Under the pieces are notes generated by a model. That model saw only the letters and a program-made list of their open reading frames with translations, was not told where the DNA came from and ran no database searches. This document shows positions 53,696-64,000 of a DNA stretch of 64,000 bases, piece by piece (the stretch's first letter is position 1; every line of letters begins with the position of its first letter). The stretch comes from Alopecurus myosuroides (lineage: Eukaryota > Streptophyta > Magnoliopsida > Poales > Poaceae), in NCBI GenBank assembly GCA_028641055.1, contig CM054060.1, positions 161,794,696-161,858,695 of the forward strand, in the 5' to 3' direction. Both the position numbers and the translations under genes were made by a program.

Positions 53696-56600
53696 TCACT
53701 CCTTCTGACTCATCCGCCCAGGGATTACAACGGGACAGCCCTTCGGAGTGATGAAGGGCCTGTCGTCACATGCAGTTGCTAGGTAGGTATCTATGTTGCG
53801 GTTCGGCATGGCGAACCGGCAGTGGAATGTCCCGCTCTTGTTCACCACGTCCTGAACGATTTTCGTGGTAAAGCACTTCTGGATATCATATATCTCTTCT
53901 CTAACCTTGTCATCGCCGACCATCGACAAGCGCGAGGCCCATTCTTGGACTTGACTAGGCAGGGTAAGGTACTGTTGATCCCGTACGTACGCCCGCATAT
54001 GATGGAGGACATAGTAGGTGTCCCTGTTACTGCCTGCCGGCTGCTTGTCGCACGCAAAAGTCGTCGTGTGGGTGAACACCCGAGCGCCCTGAACGACCTT
54101 CTCCCTAGCGATTCTGCCCCCTTTGCGTGGTAGCCGGTGAGAGCGTTATTCAAAACTTTCTTCATGTTGGAGTAGTTTTTTCTTCACCGCACTCCCTGAG
54201 TCGAGATACGTGGCATGTGAATGACTGATACAAATGCAGATGAGTGTGCATTGTGTATATCTGCGCGGAACAATCCAAACAAAGTGTTGGAAAGGAGCGA
54301 TGAAAATCTAAGGAAAATCACTTTCGATTCGGCTAAGAATGTTTACTTACCCGGCAAAGTAAGGCACGAGGATGTAATCCTTGGTCTGGTTCGCCAGCAT
54401 GAAGTCCCGGAGATATGTCGACGCGACTACCTGGTTCCCAACGCTGCACAACACGTCGTGGCGCATATAGAAGGGGTCCGCTATCGCGATGCCCGGTGTA
54501 TTATCCCTGCTGACTTGCACCACCAGACTGAGCGAGTATAGGCGGACCATGGAGTAGTGCAGCGGATTGCTATGGAACATATCGAAGATGTCCGAAAACC
54601 GCAGTACTATCCTATCCGCGCCGGTTGATTCGACGAAGCCCAAGTCCTTTGGCATCATGGCAATGAAAACCGGGTATGATGGATCCTTGGATTCAATAAG
54701 GCGCGATTCAAGATAAAGAATGATGTCATGCAAACTCCGCATATCCCCACTTGCGACCTTGAGCTTGTTCTGGTTAAGCATAGGCTGACCCATCACATGC
54801 ACTTTTGGCGTATGCTTAGATGTAGGTGGGCCGTCCTGAACACGGAGCGGCATCTTAGCAGACTGGCTCGCGGACTTTGCGGCCTTGGATCTAGGTCCTC
54901 TTTTCCGCGGCTTCGACGCTTTCGGAATGCACTCCTTCTCAATCTCCTCATTAGTCGCCTTACGGATTGTTCCAGGGCTGAAAATAACTCCTCCCTTCGA
55001 ACTTTTCTGAGTCTCGGTGCAGGGGGCGACATCTGGAGGCGTGTCTTCCTGAGAACCGAATAGACGCTTGCAATTGGATTTATCTCCGGGAGGAGCCTCA
55101 CCACGAGCCTCCGTGCTATGGTAGGGTTCTTCTGGGGGAGGAGCAATGTAATCTACACAATCAAAGTCATCAGCGATGAAATCCATGGCATCAAGATCGT
55201 CATCCGCCGGGTGTTGTGCCATCTCCATGTCAGGGGTAGGCGACGGCGCTACGACTGTCTTGCCATGGCTCCGCTCCGGCGCTTCTAGAGGGGTTGTTTT
55301 CGAGGTGGTGCCTCGCGCCGGTAGTTCTAGAGGCGATGTCTGCGGGGTGGCGCCCCTCTTCCGCAGGCGAATCTGGCTCTTCGGCCATTCCATGTTCCAA
55401 GGTAGGCACTGGAGCAGCGTCAGGGTATCGGGGTCATCTTCTTCCTGGTAGGGTTGAATGGGAGGCAACAAGTCGTCGTAGCCCGCCAACACCCGAAGCA
55501 ATCGAACTCTATATACGTCTTCGCGCATCGGCCTGTTGTGGAACCTGCGGGTTGACGGTTGAACGATCATACCCACAGCAACATCCTTCAACACGCCGTC
55601 CACTATGTGTAGAAGAGTGCATGGAACGTCAGCGTTCTGCGGAAAACATGCAGGGCGTCAGAGATGCCAGTCTAAGGCAAAGGAAAATCGACGCTCCAAC
55701 GCTTAACTATTTACCTGGCTGGCGATGGCGTCGAGCTCCTCTAGTGGCGAGGGGCCAACGACGACGGGCGTGCTAGTGATGACTTGCGAGGGACCGCCGG
55801 CGGCGGGCGTGCAACTGATGACCATTCGGTCGTTCGTTGGTGCACGCTCTTCATTCGGCGGAGGACCGCCCACTGTGGGCGCGCAACGGATGGTGAGGTG
55901 GCTAAAGGCGGGCGGAGTCACCAGTGGGTCCGCCACCGTGGCGTTGGCCGGCGAGACTCTGGACAAGTCTCTTGAGTTGTTGCCCTGCATGCTAGGCACC
56001 GGGCATGGCCCCACTCGACCTCCTTCATTCCATCGAGTAACCACATCGTAGATGGTAGGCAAAACGCTGCCCATTTGTTCTGCCAAAACTTCTTTGACAA
56101 TATTCGGAATATCGGCAACTTTGGCCTTGAGGTCTGCAATCTCGCGATCGCGGGCTTCGTCACGTTGGATATCTTCGACGGTCTTCCTTCTATTCCTTCT
56201 CGCCTCCTTGGGCTCCTTGAAGTACTCTCTGAGCTTCGTCGTCGTGCCCAGGCCACAAACTCGGCCACCTGACGGCCTTTTGTGCTTTTCCTTCCCCTGC
56301 GTCACGTTCACCGCCCTGTTTAAATTGTCGTCCCACGGGCCGTGCAGCCTCGGCATGCATGCCGAGGTTCCACCACTTTCGATTTCTGTGTTCTACACAA
56401 TTAGCGTGAACCGTTTAGAATTCCACCAGTACACTATGATGCAATCGACTTGATCGTCGAGAGCAAACTAATTAGGGTGGTGTATTTACTTACCAAGTTT
56501 TCATACAACTTCATCACCTTCTCATCATCGGTAGTATACTCATTAGCTACCGGGTCATATGTAAACCGGGCCCTGATGAAGTTTTTCGTTCGCGCGAGTA

Positions 56601-57449
56601 CCTTGCGAGAGGGTCAGGGATGCCCTGTGCTGCATGTTTGGCGGCCTCCTTCTCCCAATTGGGAATCGCCGCTCTGTAACCGCCGCATCCCAGTTTGTGG
56701 GAACCTATGTTCAACCGCCGCATCTTCTGCCCCCAATCACTGTTAGCCTTGGTGACTTCGCTCTCGCAAAGTAGCTTGAAGTCCCGGAGTTCAGCTTCGG
56801 TGATGTTCGGCTCACTCGCTAAAACCTCCTCCAAGCTTTTTTTGGGGTTCAAGACCTTAACCTTCACCCGGTGTTTCCAGTTGGACAAGGCGGTGTTCAT
56901 CTTACCAATGGCGGCATTGTTGAACGGATTCCCCTCCAGATTTTCGTTATTTTACTTAAACGGCTCTTCTGGCGGATGCGGGTACAAGTATCGTCCGTGC
57001 AGCTTTCTAAAGAGAACAACCCGATAATGGGTATTCTCTTTTTTCCTTAGATCGTCGGTGTTGATCCTGACAGTGTCCCGGACCATGCAACCGATTTGGT
57101 TTCCGAATCCTTTGACCACCCGCTCGGACGCGATAGGATACCCACCGCTATCAATTTCCGTGATCTCTTCACGGTAGGTGCGGAGACTGTTCCTTTTCCG
57201 TTTTCTCGTTGCCGTCTTCTTCTTGGCTTGGCTACCACCATCTGTCTGACCGCCGGCATCAGTGATGTCATTTCCGCCGGCGGCGCCACTAGTGGTATCA
57301 CCGGCTCCACTAGTCGTGGCGTCATCCTCCTCGCCACCGCTAGTGTCCGCGTCAGCCCCGGCATCCGCCGTCGGGTCGTATTGCTCATCTTCTTCGTCGG
57401 AGATTTGACAGAACGGCTTAGAACCGCCGGCCTCATCGTTGTGTGCCAT
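53696..57449 (-). pseudogene. CACTA second gene (TNPA/Rim2-like), spliced, broken
   Basis: Minus strand. Exons: 57452-56494 (ATG at 57449, acceptor CCCTTCAG), 56392-55715, 55636-54351 and 54260-53696. Edges are GT/AG and carry GTAAGT-type donors. Exon A has an acidic N-terminus, a KKKTATRKRKR basic cluster, and VVKGFGNQIG; then a TAA (about 56952) and a frameshift near 56575 break it. Exon B is coiled-coil-like (EARDREIADLKAKV). Exon C has basic clusters, LPRVQDGPP-like linkers and LHDIILYLESRL...VLCSVGNQV..YILVPYF. The last exon resembles an Ulp1/C48 domain (ATYLDSGSAVK, KQPAGSN, YYVLHHMRAYV). The active-site His and Cys positions are not conserved. The family role in En/Spm is binding subterminal repeats. 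Confidence 0.75.
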
Positions 57450-57452
57450 GTT

Positions 57453-60152
57453 CTGAAGGGGGAAATTATTGGTTAATCTAAAGGCAACAAAAAATCGACA
57501 TACTACTCGATCACGGGAAAACGGCTAAGTCCTAAATTCACCGAAAAATCCGGCATGACCTTTGCTAATTTTCTAACACTAGAGTGCCCAATTCTCGCCG
57601 AAACGGAAATTAATCAACATTTCGGTGAAAATGGGCAACTCATTTGAATTCCCTGCAAAGTTTTAAATTGCTCGATGGCCGGACAGATTTCCAAAAGTGG
57701 TACCAACACCAAAAGTGGTACCAGCAGCAAATTGCACATTTTGACAAGTACCAATTGCAACACCAAAATCTATTCCCTGCAAATTTTGACAAGTCCAGCA
57801 CCAAAATGTTGCTTTGACAAGTACCAGCACCAAAATCTGTTACATATTTAAGTGTAAAACAACAATAGCACTTCTCTGTTTGTGTACAAATTCCTAACAG
57901 CAGCAGCCTAGAAGTAGCTCTAGAAAATTCAGCAGCCTAGCAGCAGCAACCCCTCTACTGTTCTAGCAGCCTAGCAGCAGCAACCCCTCTATTGTTCTAG
58001 CAGCCTAACAGCAAGTTCAGTTCAGTGAAGCAGCCTAACAACAACTCATAATTTTGCTCATAGGACCAGAAGAGACAGATGCAAGTGACAGGACTTGAGG
58101 ACCAAGTATTGACAGATATGATCAGCTAAAAACCGCAGCAGCAACCAAACAAAACAGGAACACTTTGGGAAAGTTTCACAATCATAACAAGGAAATCTTG
58201 TCTTAATTATTAGATTAGATTGTTATGACTAGCAACAGCCAACATCCTAAAGTTTACAACACTTCTTTTTACAAATCATTCTCCAAAAACACAAGGATTT
58301 TACAGTGACAAGAAATTCTAGTATTGGAGATTAACCTCAGGCAGAGGCAAACAGTCCACCAAGTTGCACACAACAAATTCTGGTATTAAGATGTTTTCTT
58401 ATCAAATTACAGAGGCAAACAATGATGTGATTTTCTTATCAAATTACAGAGGCAGAGGAAAACAGAGGCAAACAATGCTGTGATTTTCTTATCAAATTAC
58501 ATTTACAGTTGATGCAATAATCATATTTTAGTGATCTTACCACACAAACACGAACACGAAATGACTTTGTAAAGAGAACATATTTTAGTGAGCTTACCAT
58601 ATGTTATGCTCCTATATTGTAGTGAGCTTACCACACAAACACGAAATGACTTTGTAAAGAGAAGATATTACAGTTGATCTTAGCCAGATTACCGAGAAAT
58701 GTATATGAAAGGAAATATTGTGGTATCTTCGATTGCTACTTAAGTTTTTCAAGCCAAAATAGACAGAATGATGTATTAGCAGACATAGAAGGAAAAACAA
58801 TATTTTGATCCCTCTTTTCTCTGGTTCAAATTTTTACAAAGTCCATTTCTTCTCCTGCACCACAGCTCGAGCTACACAGCTCAAGCACACACAACAAAAA
58901 CCTTCACCACAAATCAATCTCCACAAGTTAATCTAACCACCAGGAACCAGTAAAATCACAGATCCAGTGGAATCATCACAAGGCCAAGCTAGGAGCTGAA
59001 GTAGCAGGCCTGGAGCAAAGCAATGCAAGCAAGCAAGCCGGGAGTAAATCGCAGCAAGCAAGTCCACAAGCTAACAACTAGCCAAAGCATCAACACATAT
59101 CAGGTTGATTCTTTACACATCACTTAGCAAGAAATTGCTAAGTTATGCACAAAGAATTGAGTTGGAAATTTTTTGAGTTAGCAACTAACCTGTGAGTTGT
59201 CAACTTATGATTCACGTTTAATGAATGTATATCAATACAGTTTCTCACCAATAGGCTGCTGATCAATACTCCGCTTGAAGTTAATTGTTTTGTTTGTAGT
59301 GTGGAGTATCAGGCTAATTGAAACAAAGCAAATTGCTTGCTGTATATTGCATTTTTGCTAATGACCTGATACATGGGTTAAGCCAATTGCTTAACTTACA
59401 ACAGTGCTTTTGTTCGGCACCTTAAACCGGAGTAGGTTGCAAGGGACCTCATAAATATAAGCCATTTGCTAGCACTGCTTGTGCAGCAGTAGCATGTGAG
59501 TATATTTGCACATATTTGTATCATTTGCAAATATTTGTATCAGCAATATAAACATCTTATCCTGATTTTCTGTACTGCTAGGAGTAGGATTGTGAGTATT
59601 CTTGTGTTCTTGATTTTGTGTTCTGCTAGGAATATGATTTGTGTACTGCTAGAAGTAGGATTTGTGTAATGCTAGTGTGTCAGATTAAATAATGCTTGTA
59701 CACGAGCATTTAGAATAATGCCTGAGTACTCTGTTAATGTCGGATTGTTTGCACGAATTTTGCACTGCTTGCTGCGATGTTAAGCTATGCTCCAGCTGAT
59801 GTGTTGCTTGCTGTGAGTACTCTGTCGGTGCAAGTTTTCAGGTGTACTCTCCAACTGATTTTGGAATATTTTTCTACTCGTGCAATATTTATATAATTAC
59901 TGGACCAAGTTAACTGGACAATACTCCTGTAGAATTACTGCAAGTTACTGCAAGTGTGTTGTGTGTACATACATGCATATGGATGGTCCAGCATCTGTGT
60001 CCGCAAGCAAAAATTAGCCTAGGGTTCGATCTCCCATGTGTGATGTCTCAGGTTCATATCTTAGGGTTCGATCTCCAAGAGATGGCCTAGGGTTCGATCG
60101 GTTTCAGAAACAAGAACAAGAAAAGGATAGGAGGGATGGAGGAGGGGCTTAC
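57453..60152 (-). other. Large 5' UTR intron of the CACTA second gene
   Basis: Bounded on the minus strand by CCAG/GTAAGC at 60153/60152 and TTCAG at 57453. About 2.7 kb, AT-rich, no protein gene. It contains a TAGCAGCCTAGCAGCAGCAA minisatellite (57895-58040), repeated TTTTCTTATCAAATTACAGA segments (58390-58500), a duplicated CACAAACACGAAATGACTTT segment (58536-58670), and a U2-like fragment (58667-58704). Confidence 0.65.
58667..58704 (-). ncRNA. U2 snRNA 5'-end-like fragment
   Basis: On the minus strand the sequence runs ATAC, TTTCTCGG, a variable middle, then GGCTAAGATCAA and TGTA. It agrees with the 5' end of plant U2 snRNA, as I know it, at about 31 of 38 positions, including blocks of 8 and 12. 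Similarity fades after ATCT. No snRNA promoter element (USE, TATA) was found upstream, so it is a pseudogene fragment or chance. Confidence 0.4.
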
Positions 60153-60575
60153 CTGGGGCTCGGTGTAGTCGTTCACGTTGGGGAAGTAGGGGAAGAAGAT
60201 GGCGGCCTTGGCACTCCTGCAGGTGGACGGCGTCGAGGACGAACCGGGCGGATGGCAACGTGACTCCTCCTCGTCCTGGATGGTGGCGCGGCTCCTCCTC
60301 CTTGTCCTGGATAGCGGCGTGACTCCCCTCCTATTGGGACTCCTCCTCCTCCTGGTCGTGCTCCGTAGTTGGCAGCGGGCGGTGGGCGGCGATGGAGGTG
60401 GGCGGTGCTCTTCTCGCTCGACGGTGGGCAGCGGGATGGGGAAGCGGCGCGGTGGCTAGAGGGGGCTAGAGGGGAGGGGGAAGCGGCGCGACGATGGCTA
60501 GAGGGGGCGCGGCGGTGGCTAGAGGGGCAGCGGCGCGGCGCGGTTCAGATGGATCGAGATTGTAAGAGATGAGAG
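60153..60575 (-). other. 5' UTR exon of the CACTA second gene
   Basis: GC-rich leader (repeats of GCCGCC and CCTCTAGCC) between a TATA box and the donor CCAG/GTAAGC. Open frames through it are composition-driven. The start site at about 60575 is inferred from TATA spacing. Confidence 0.5.
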
Positions 60576-60602
60576 GGGGAAGAAGAGGGGAACGGCCCGT
60601 GC

Positions 60603-60607
60603 TTATA
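60603..60607 (-). promoter_or_regulatory. TATA box of the CACTA second gene
   Basis: Minus-strand CTATAAGC immediately downstream of the subterminal-type repeats and upstream of the GC-rich leader. Confidence 0.5.
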
Positions 60608-60617
60608 GCAGGGGATA

Positions 60618-60775
60618 GCCATGACGCACCAGCCAAAGGTGCGTTGCGCCTATAGTAACCGTGGCGCACGAACTAACGGTGCGTCGCGCGTAAGCTAACC
60701 GTGACGCACCAGCCAAAGGTGCGTCGCGCCTAAGCTCTCCGTGACGCACCAGCCAAAGGTGCGCCACGCCTATCC
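60618..60775. repeat. Internal cluster of CACTA subterminal-type repeats
   Basis: Four regular units of about 40 bp, each with TGACGCACCAGCCAAAGGTG or a variant followed by CG(T/C)(C/A)GCGCCTA-type sequence. It is the same motif as at 51333-51665 but more regular. It sits directly upstream of the second gene's TATA box. Confidence 0.85.
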
Positions 60776-61137
60776 GTAATATCTACGTAAAACAGCTGCG
60801 CGTGGGATGGTATCAACAACAGATACTTAACCCAGTGGCTAGCACCCTTGCTGCCTAGCCTCCAACCCGGGTTCGACTCCTGTCCACCCCCAAATTTTTT
60901 TTAAAAAAATTCTTACAAAATGATTCAAAATAAATCAATATATATATAAAAAATTATAGTATATCAACATAGATGTAAATATAATGAAATTGGCAAAATC
61001 GATATAAATTCAAAAAATCTCAAATAAAGTGTTGATTAATTTAGAAGTCATAAAATCTCAAATATTCTTATTACATCATCTTAATTTTGTCGAATTCATG
61101 CACACACACGGCAACATAATGATTCTTGTAGCTCTAG
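60776..61137. other. Spacer with tRNA-like pol III boxes
   Basis: AT-rich spacer between the repeat cluster and the transposase stop. At 60828-60890 the plus strand has AACCCAGTGGCTAGCAC (A-box-like) and GGGTTCGACTCC (a good B box), then an A/T-rich run with a long T stretch that could terminate pol III. It does not fold as a tRNA in any obvious way. A SINE or tRNA-derived fragment is possible. Confidence 0.35.
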
Positions 61138-64000
61138 CTAGCGTTTTACAATTTTCTTTCCCTTCTTTGTCGCGGTTGAGTAATTCAGTTCCGGAACACC
61201 GTGACTTCTTCGGTGGAATGGGCGACCTGTAGGTAGCGTTGTTCTGCTTCTTCTTGTTGTGTATTTCGTTCCATCGTCGTTGTCATCTTCCATTTTCGGG
61301 TCGCCGTGCTGGTCAAAGTCTTGCTCGTTGGCTACTCCATCCATTCCGATGATGCTTCTTTTGCCTCTCCGCACGACAACACGGCTAGGCCTTGTCGGGT
61401 GAGTAATGAAGAAGCATTGGTCCACTTTGTTAGCCAAGACCCATGGCTCATTTTTTGCGGTGACATTCGTGCCGGATTTGGCTTCAGGTATCACCATGGT
61501 GGTGAAATATTGTTCTTCTTTCCTGACGCTCTTTGCCCATGTGACACGGAACATTGGCACCTTCTCTCCGCAGTAGTCGAGTTCCCATATCTCGTCGATC
61601 CTACCATAGTATCTTTCCTTGACGTCACATGTTAATGATTCCATCGTTACCCCCGAGTTCTGGTATTCGCAATTCCGGTCCTTATTTGCCATGTAGAATG
61701 TGTAACCATCGATATCGTATGCCTGATATGTCATAAGGTTAGGTGCGGGGTCTTGTGACAATGTGAGTATGAGTTTTTCTTCTTCAGAATAAGGCGTCTC
61801 CGGGTAATCGGTCATAATCTTCTCCCTGAACCACTGTGTGAAATGGATGTTGTGCTCTCTGATTATTTCTGCTTCGGTCCTATGTTGTCCCCGGTCACTG
61901 TAATACTTCGCTATTACCATTTTGTGCTTTTCCAACCAAGGATCGACCACTGTTAGATGTTGTAGCGCGACTAGGTTTGCTCTGTCAAAGTCGTTGCGTC
62001 GGCCCTGAAAGTCGACATTCATTTCGCGCTGGCCCTCGCGGTGTCCCCATCCAGCGAGCCTGCGAATGTGCCTGTTTACGGGAAGACCAGGGTTCTCATC
62101 TTTGTCTAGAAAATTCGTGCAGAAAGAGATGCACTCTTCTGTCAGAAAGCCCTTGGCAAAGCTTGCGTCTGGATGGGCCCTGTTGCGGACGTATCCTTTG
62201 ATGGAACCATTCATCCTTTTGAACGCCATCATGGAGTGTAAAATTGGCGGCCCGAGCTGGATGATATCATCCACGACATGGACAAGGAGATGCACCATAA
62301 TGTCGAAGAATGCGGGCGGGAAGTATATCTCAAGCTCGCATAATATCACCACGATCTCTTCCTGTAGCCTTGCGAGTTGCTTCACGCCAATCGACTTTCG
62401 AGAGATGACGTCAAAAAAGTTGCAGAGTCCAAACAACGTTTCGCGGACGTGCTCGTCCATTATCCCTCGAATTGCAACTGGAAGTATCTGCGTCATCATC
62501 ATGTGACAGTCGTGAGACTTCATCCCGCTGAACTTTTGCTTTGGTACGTCTAGGTATCTGCTTATCTTCCCCGCATAACCGTAAGGAAATTTGACTCCAA
62601 GGAGACACTTGAAGAATTGGTCGATCTCCTTCTCGCATAGCGTGAAGCACGAAGGGGGACAGTAATATTCCGTCTTCTTGGCCTTTTTTCCCTTGCGGCG
62701 ACCTTCCGTCCCATCTAACACATCATCATCATCATCATCGTCATCATCATCCGGTTTTCCTCCGTGGAGCCCGCCCCTGATATTCAAAAATCTCAAGTCG
62801 TTCCTTGCTTTCGGCCCATCTTTGGTTCTCTCCGGCATGTTGAGCAGGGTGCCAAGCAGACTCTCGCACACGTTTTTCGTTATATGCATGAGGTCAAGGA
62901 AGTGGGGCGTGCGGAGAATCTTCCAGTACCTCAGGCCCAAGAGAACAGACCTTGTTTTCCATACACCCTCCAACGGCGCCGGCGCCTTTCGCTTCTTTCT
63001 CGTCGATTTCCTCGCCGCTCCTTTGACGTGTGGCTCTTCGCATCTCAACTTCATTGTTGAACAGATCTTTGCGTTTTCTCCACGGGTCATCCTTGCGAAG
63101 CCACCTTCGATGCCCCAAGAACACGGTTTTCGAAGACCCGGGGTTTCTCTCTAGCTGGAGATACGTAGTGTCATCCATGCACCTAACGCATGCACATAAT
63201 CCGTGCGCCACCTGCCCCGCGACATATCCGTAACCGAGGTAGTCATGCACCGTCGTGATGAGCGCGACTCTCATTGGGAAAAACGTTTCTCCATAGGCGT
63301 CCCACGTATTGGCTGGCTCGTCCCACAACGTGGCTAGCTCCTCTTCCAACAACTGGACATACAGATTGATGTCGTTACCTGGTTGTTTCGGCCCTTGAAT
63401 AAGCATACTCATCTGTATGTACTTCCTCTTCAAGCACAACCAGGGGGTAGGTTGTATATACATACAAACACGGGCGAGGTGCTATGGGTGCTGCTCTGGT
63501 TGCCAAAAGGATTTAATCCATCTGTACTCATGCACAGCTCGATGTTCCTTGGATCGTCCCCGAATTCGGGGTATTCAATGTCTAGCGCCTTCCACTGGCT
63601 AGCATCTGAGGGGTGTGTCAGCATTGTGTCATCCTTCTTCGGATCAATTCCATCATCCTCTTCTGGCTTCTTCCTTTCCGCGTGCCATCGCATGAGCTTC
63701 GCCTGTGTGGGGTCTGCGAAATACCGCTGCAGACGAGAAGTTATCGGAAAGTACCACACCACTTTTCGAGGAGAGGCCTTCTTCCCTGGCTTGTATCGAG
63801 TTGCGTCGCACACCGGGCATATGGTTCTCTCCGCGTCCGCTCCCCGATAGTTGATGCAGTCATTAATGCAAGCATGATATTTCACGTGAGGTAAATCCAG
63901 AGGGCACACGACTTTCTTGGCCTCCTCGATGCTCGTTGGACACTTGTTCCCCGTGGGAAGACGGCCGTGCCAGAATGCCATGTTCTCATCGTAGCTCGCA
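61138..64000 (-). pseudogene. TNP2-type CACTA transposase, frameshifted, 5' end off the window
   Basis: The frame is open at the right edge (…YDENMAFWHG at 63981). Part one to about 63440 has GRLPTGNKCP, INDCINYRG, CPVCDATRY and NPFGNQSSTHS, the Transposase_21 (TNP2) core. A one-base change in a C-run shifts the frame; the next frame (63463 on) has LIQGPKQPGNDIN, TVHDYLGYGYVAGQV and CVRCMDDTTY. A second break near 63000, with about ten residues lost, leads to the last frame (to 61138): LDLMHITKNVCESLL, a (D)9-12 run, SGMKSHDCHMMMTQILPVAIRG, then the DUF4218 and DUF4216 regions, with WELDYCGEKVPMFRVTW. It would cut and rejoin element termini. Two frameshifts make this copy inactive. Confidence 0.9.

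Larger units (their letters stand above)
51319..64000 (-). mobile_element. CACTA (En/Spm) transposon sequence, open at the right edge
   Basis: The left terminus is CACTATTAGGG at 51319, preceded by TTA. Genes read on the minus strand: TNP2-type transposase (right) and a spliced second gene (left). That layout matches Rim2/Hipa-type grass CACTA elements with two genes. No inverse terminus (CCCTAATAGTG) occurs in the window. Subterminal-type repeats also occur internally at 60.6-60.8 kb, so this may instead be two adjoining CACTA copies, the left one missing its 5' terminus. Confidence 0.75.

Noticed and set aside
60040..60669. GC-rich open frames on both strands near 60.1-60.7 kb
   Set aside because: Composition-driven frames in a leader exon and subterminal repeats; splice donor and TATA support a non-coding exon.
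1..64000. Ordinary single-copy host gene, rRNA/tRNA gene, CRISPR array or defence-type operon
   Set aside because: Every coding region with recognisable motifs belongs to a transposable element; nothing in spacing, starts or repeats resembles a prokaryotic or organellar locus, and no spacer-repeat array is present.

Overview
The window is transposable-element-rich DNA from a grass, most likely a Triticeae species (wheat, barley, rye or Aegilops). The grounds are spliced plant-type genes, deep nesting of LTR retrotransposons, Copia elements primed by initiator-Met tRNA, Gypsy elements of the Tat lineage with a reverse-strand gene, a CACTA (En/Spm) DNA transposon, and LTR types that I associate with Triticeae genomes. 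I see no ordinary host gene, no rRNA, no CRISPR array and no prokaryotic feature. Family assignments rest on motifs read by eye; no database was searched.

Layout. 1-2.4 kb: unassigned GC-rich sequence, a Mutator-type palindromic MITE (474-939) with a 9-bp target duplication, a decayed minus-strand reading frame, and a Copia LTR fragment carrying a 276-bp CT tract. 2442-9680: a 2.4-kb segment present three times head to tail. It fuses Copia LTR sequence, a reverse-strand gene fragment of an old Tat-type Gypsy element, and a 5'-truncated LINE. The third copy runs out of the repeat into the intact LINE 3' end (to 10233) and then the tail and 3' LTR of that Gypsy element. This LTR is now in three pieces (11167-11286, 43442-43747, 48132-48257), split by two later insertions.

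11287-43441 is a SIRE/Maximus-like Copia element with decayed gag and pol and a spliced env-position gene. Its pol is split by two young Tat-lineage Gypsy elements: element 1 (16819-27474, TSD ATCCT) and element 2 (28135-37998, TSD GTATA, LTRs identical over 454 bp). Each carries a multi-exon gene on the strand opposite to gag-pol, with its own TATA box. Element 1 keeps protease-RT-RNase H-integrase but has lost the gag core. Element 2 keeps gag but has lost most of pol. 43748-48131 is a further Gypsy insertion (TSD AGGTG) with no pol. 48.8-51.2 kb holds a minus-strand Copia LTR with its primer binding site, related to the LTR fragment at 1.9-2.9 kb.

51319 to the window end is CACTA transposon sequence read on the minus strand: a CACTA terminus with subterminal repeats, a small RNase H1 N-terminal (viroplasmin-like) reading frame with a C-terminal membrane segment, long palindromes and tandem repeats, a spliced second gene (57449 to 53696) with its own promoter, a second cluster of subterminal-type repeats at 60.6-60.8 kb, and a TNP2-type transposase (63.98 to 61.14 kb) that is frameshifted and runs off the right edge.

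Order of events supported by nesting: old Gypsy; LINE insertion into its reverse-strand gene; triplication of the LTR/Gypsy/LINE segment; Copia and the 4.4-kb Gypsy into the old LTR (relative order not resolved); then the two Tat elements into the Copia element. The best candidates for new biology are the reverse-strand spliced genes, the complementary defects of the two Tat elements, the spliced env-position gene, the viroplasmin-membrane reading frame in the CACTA element and the U2-like fragment in its intron.
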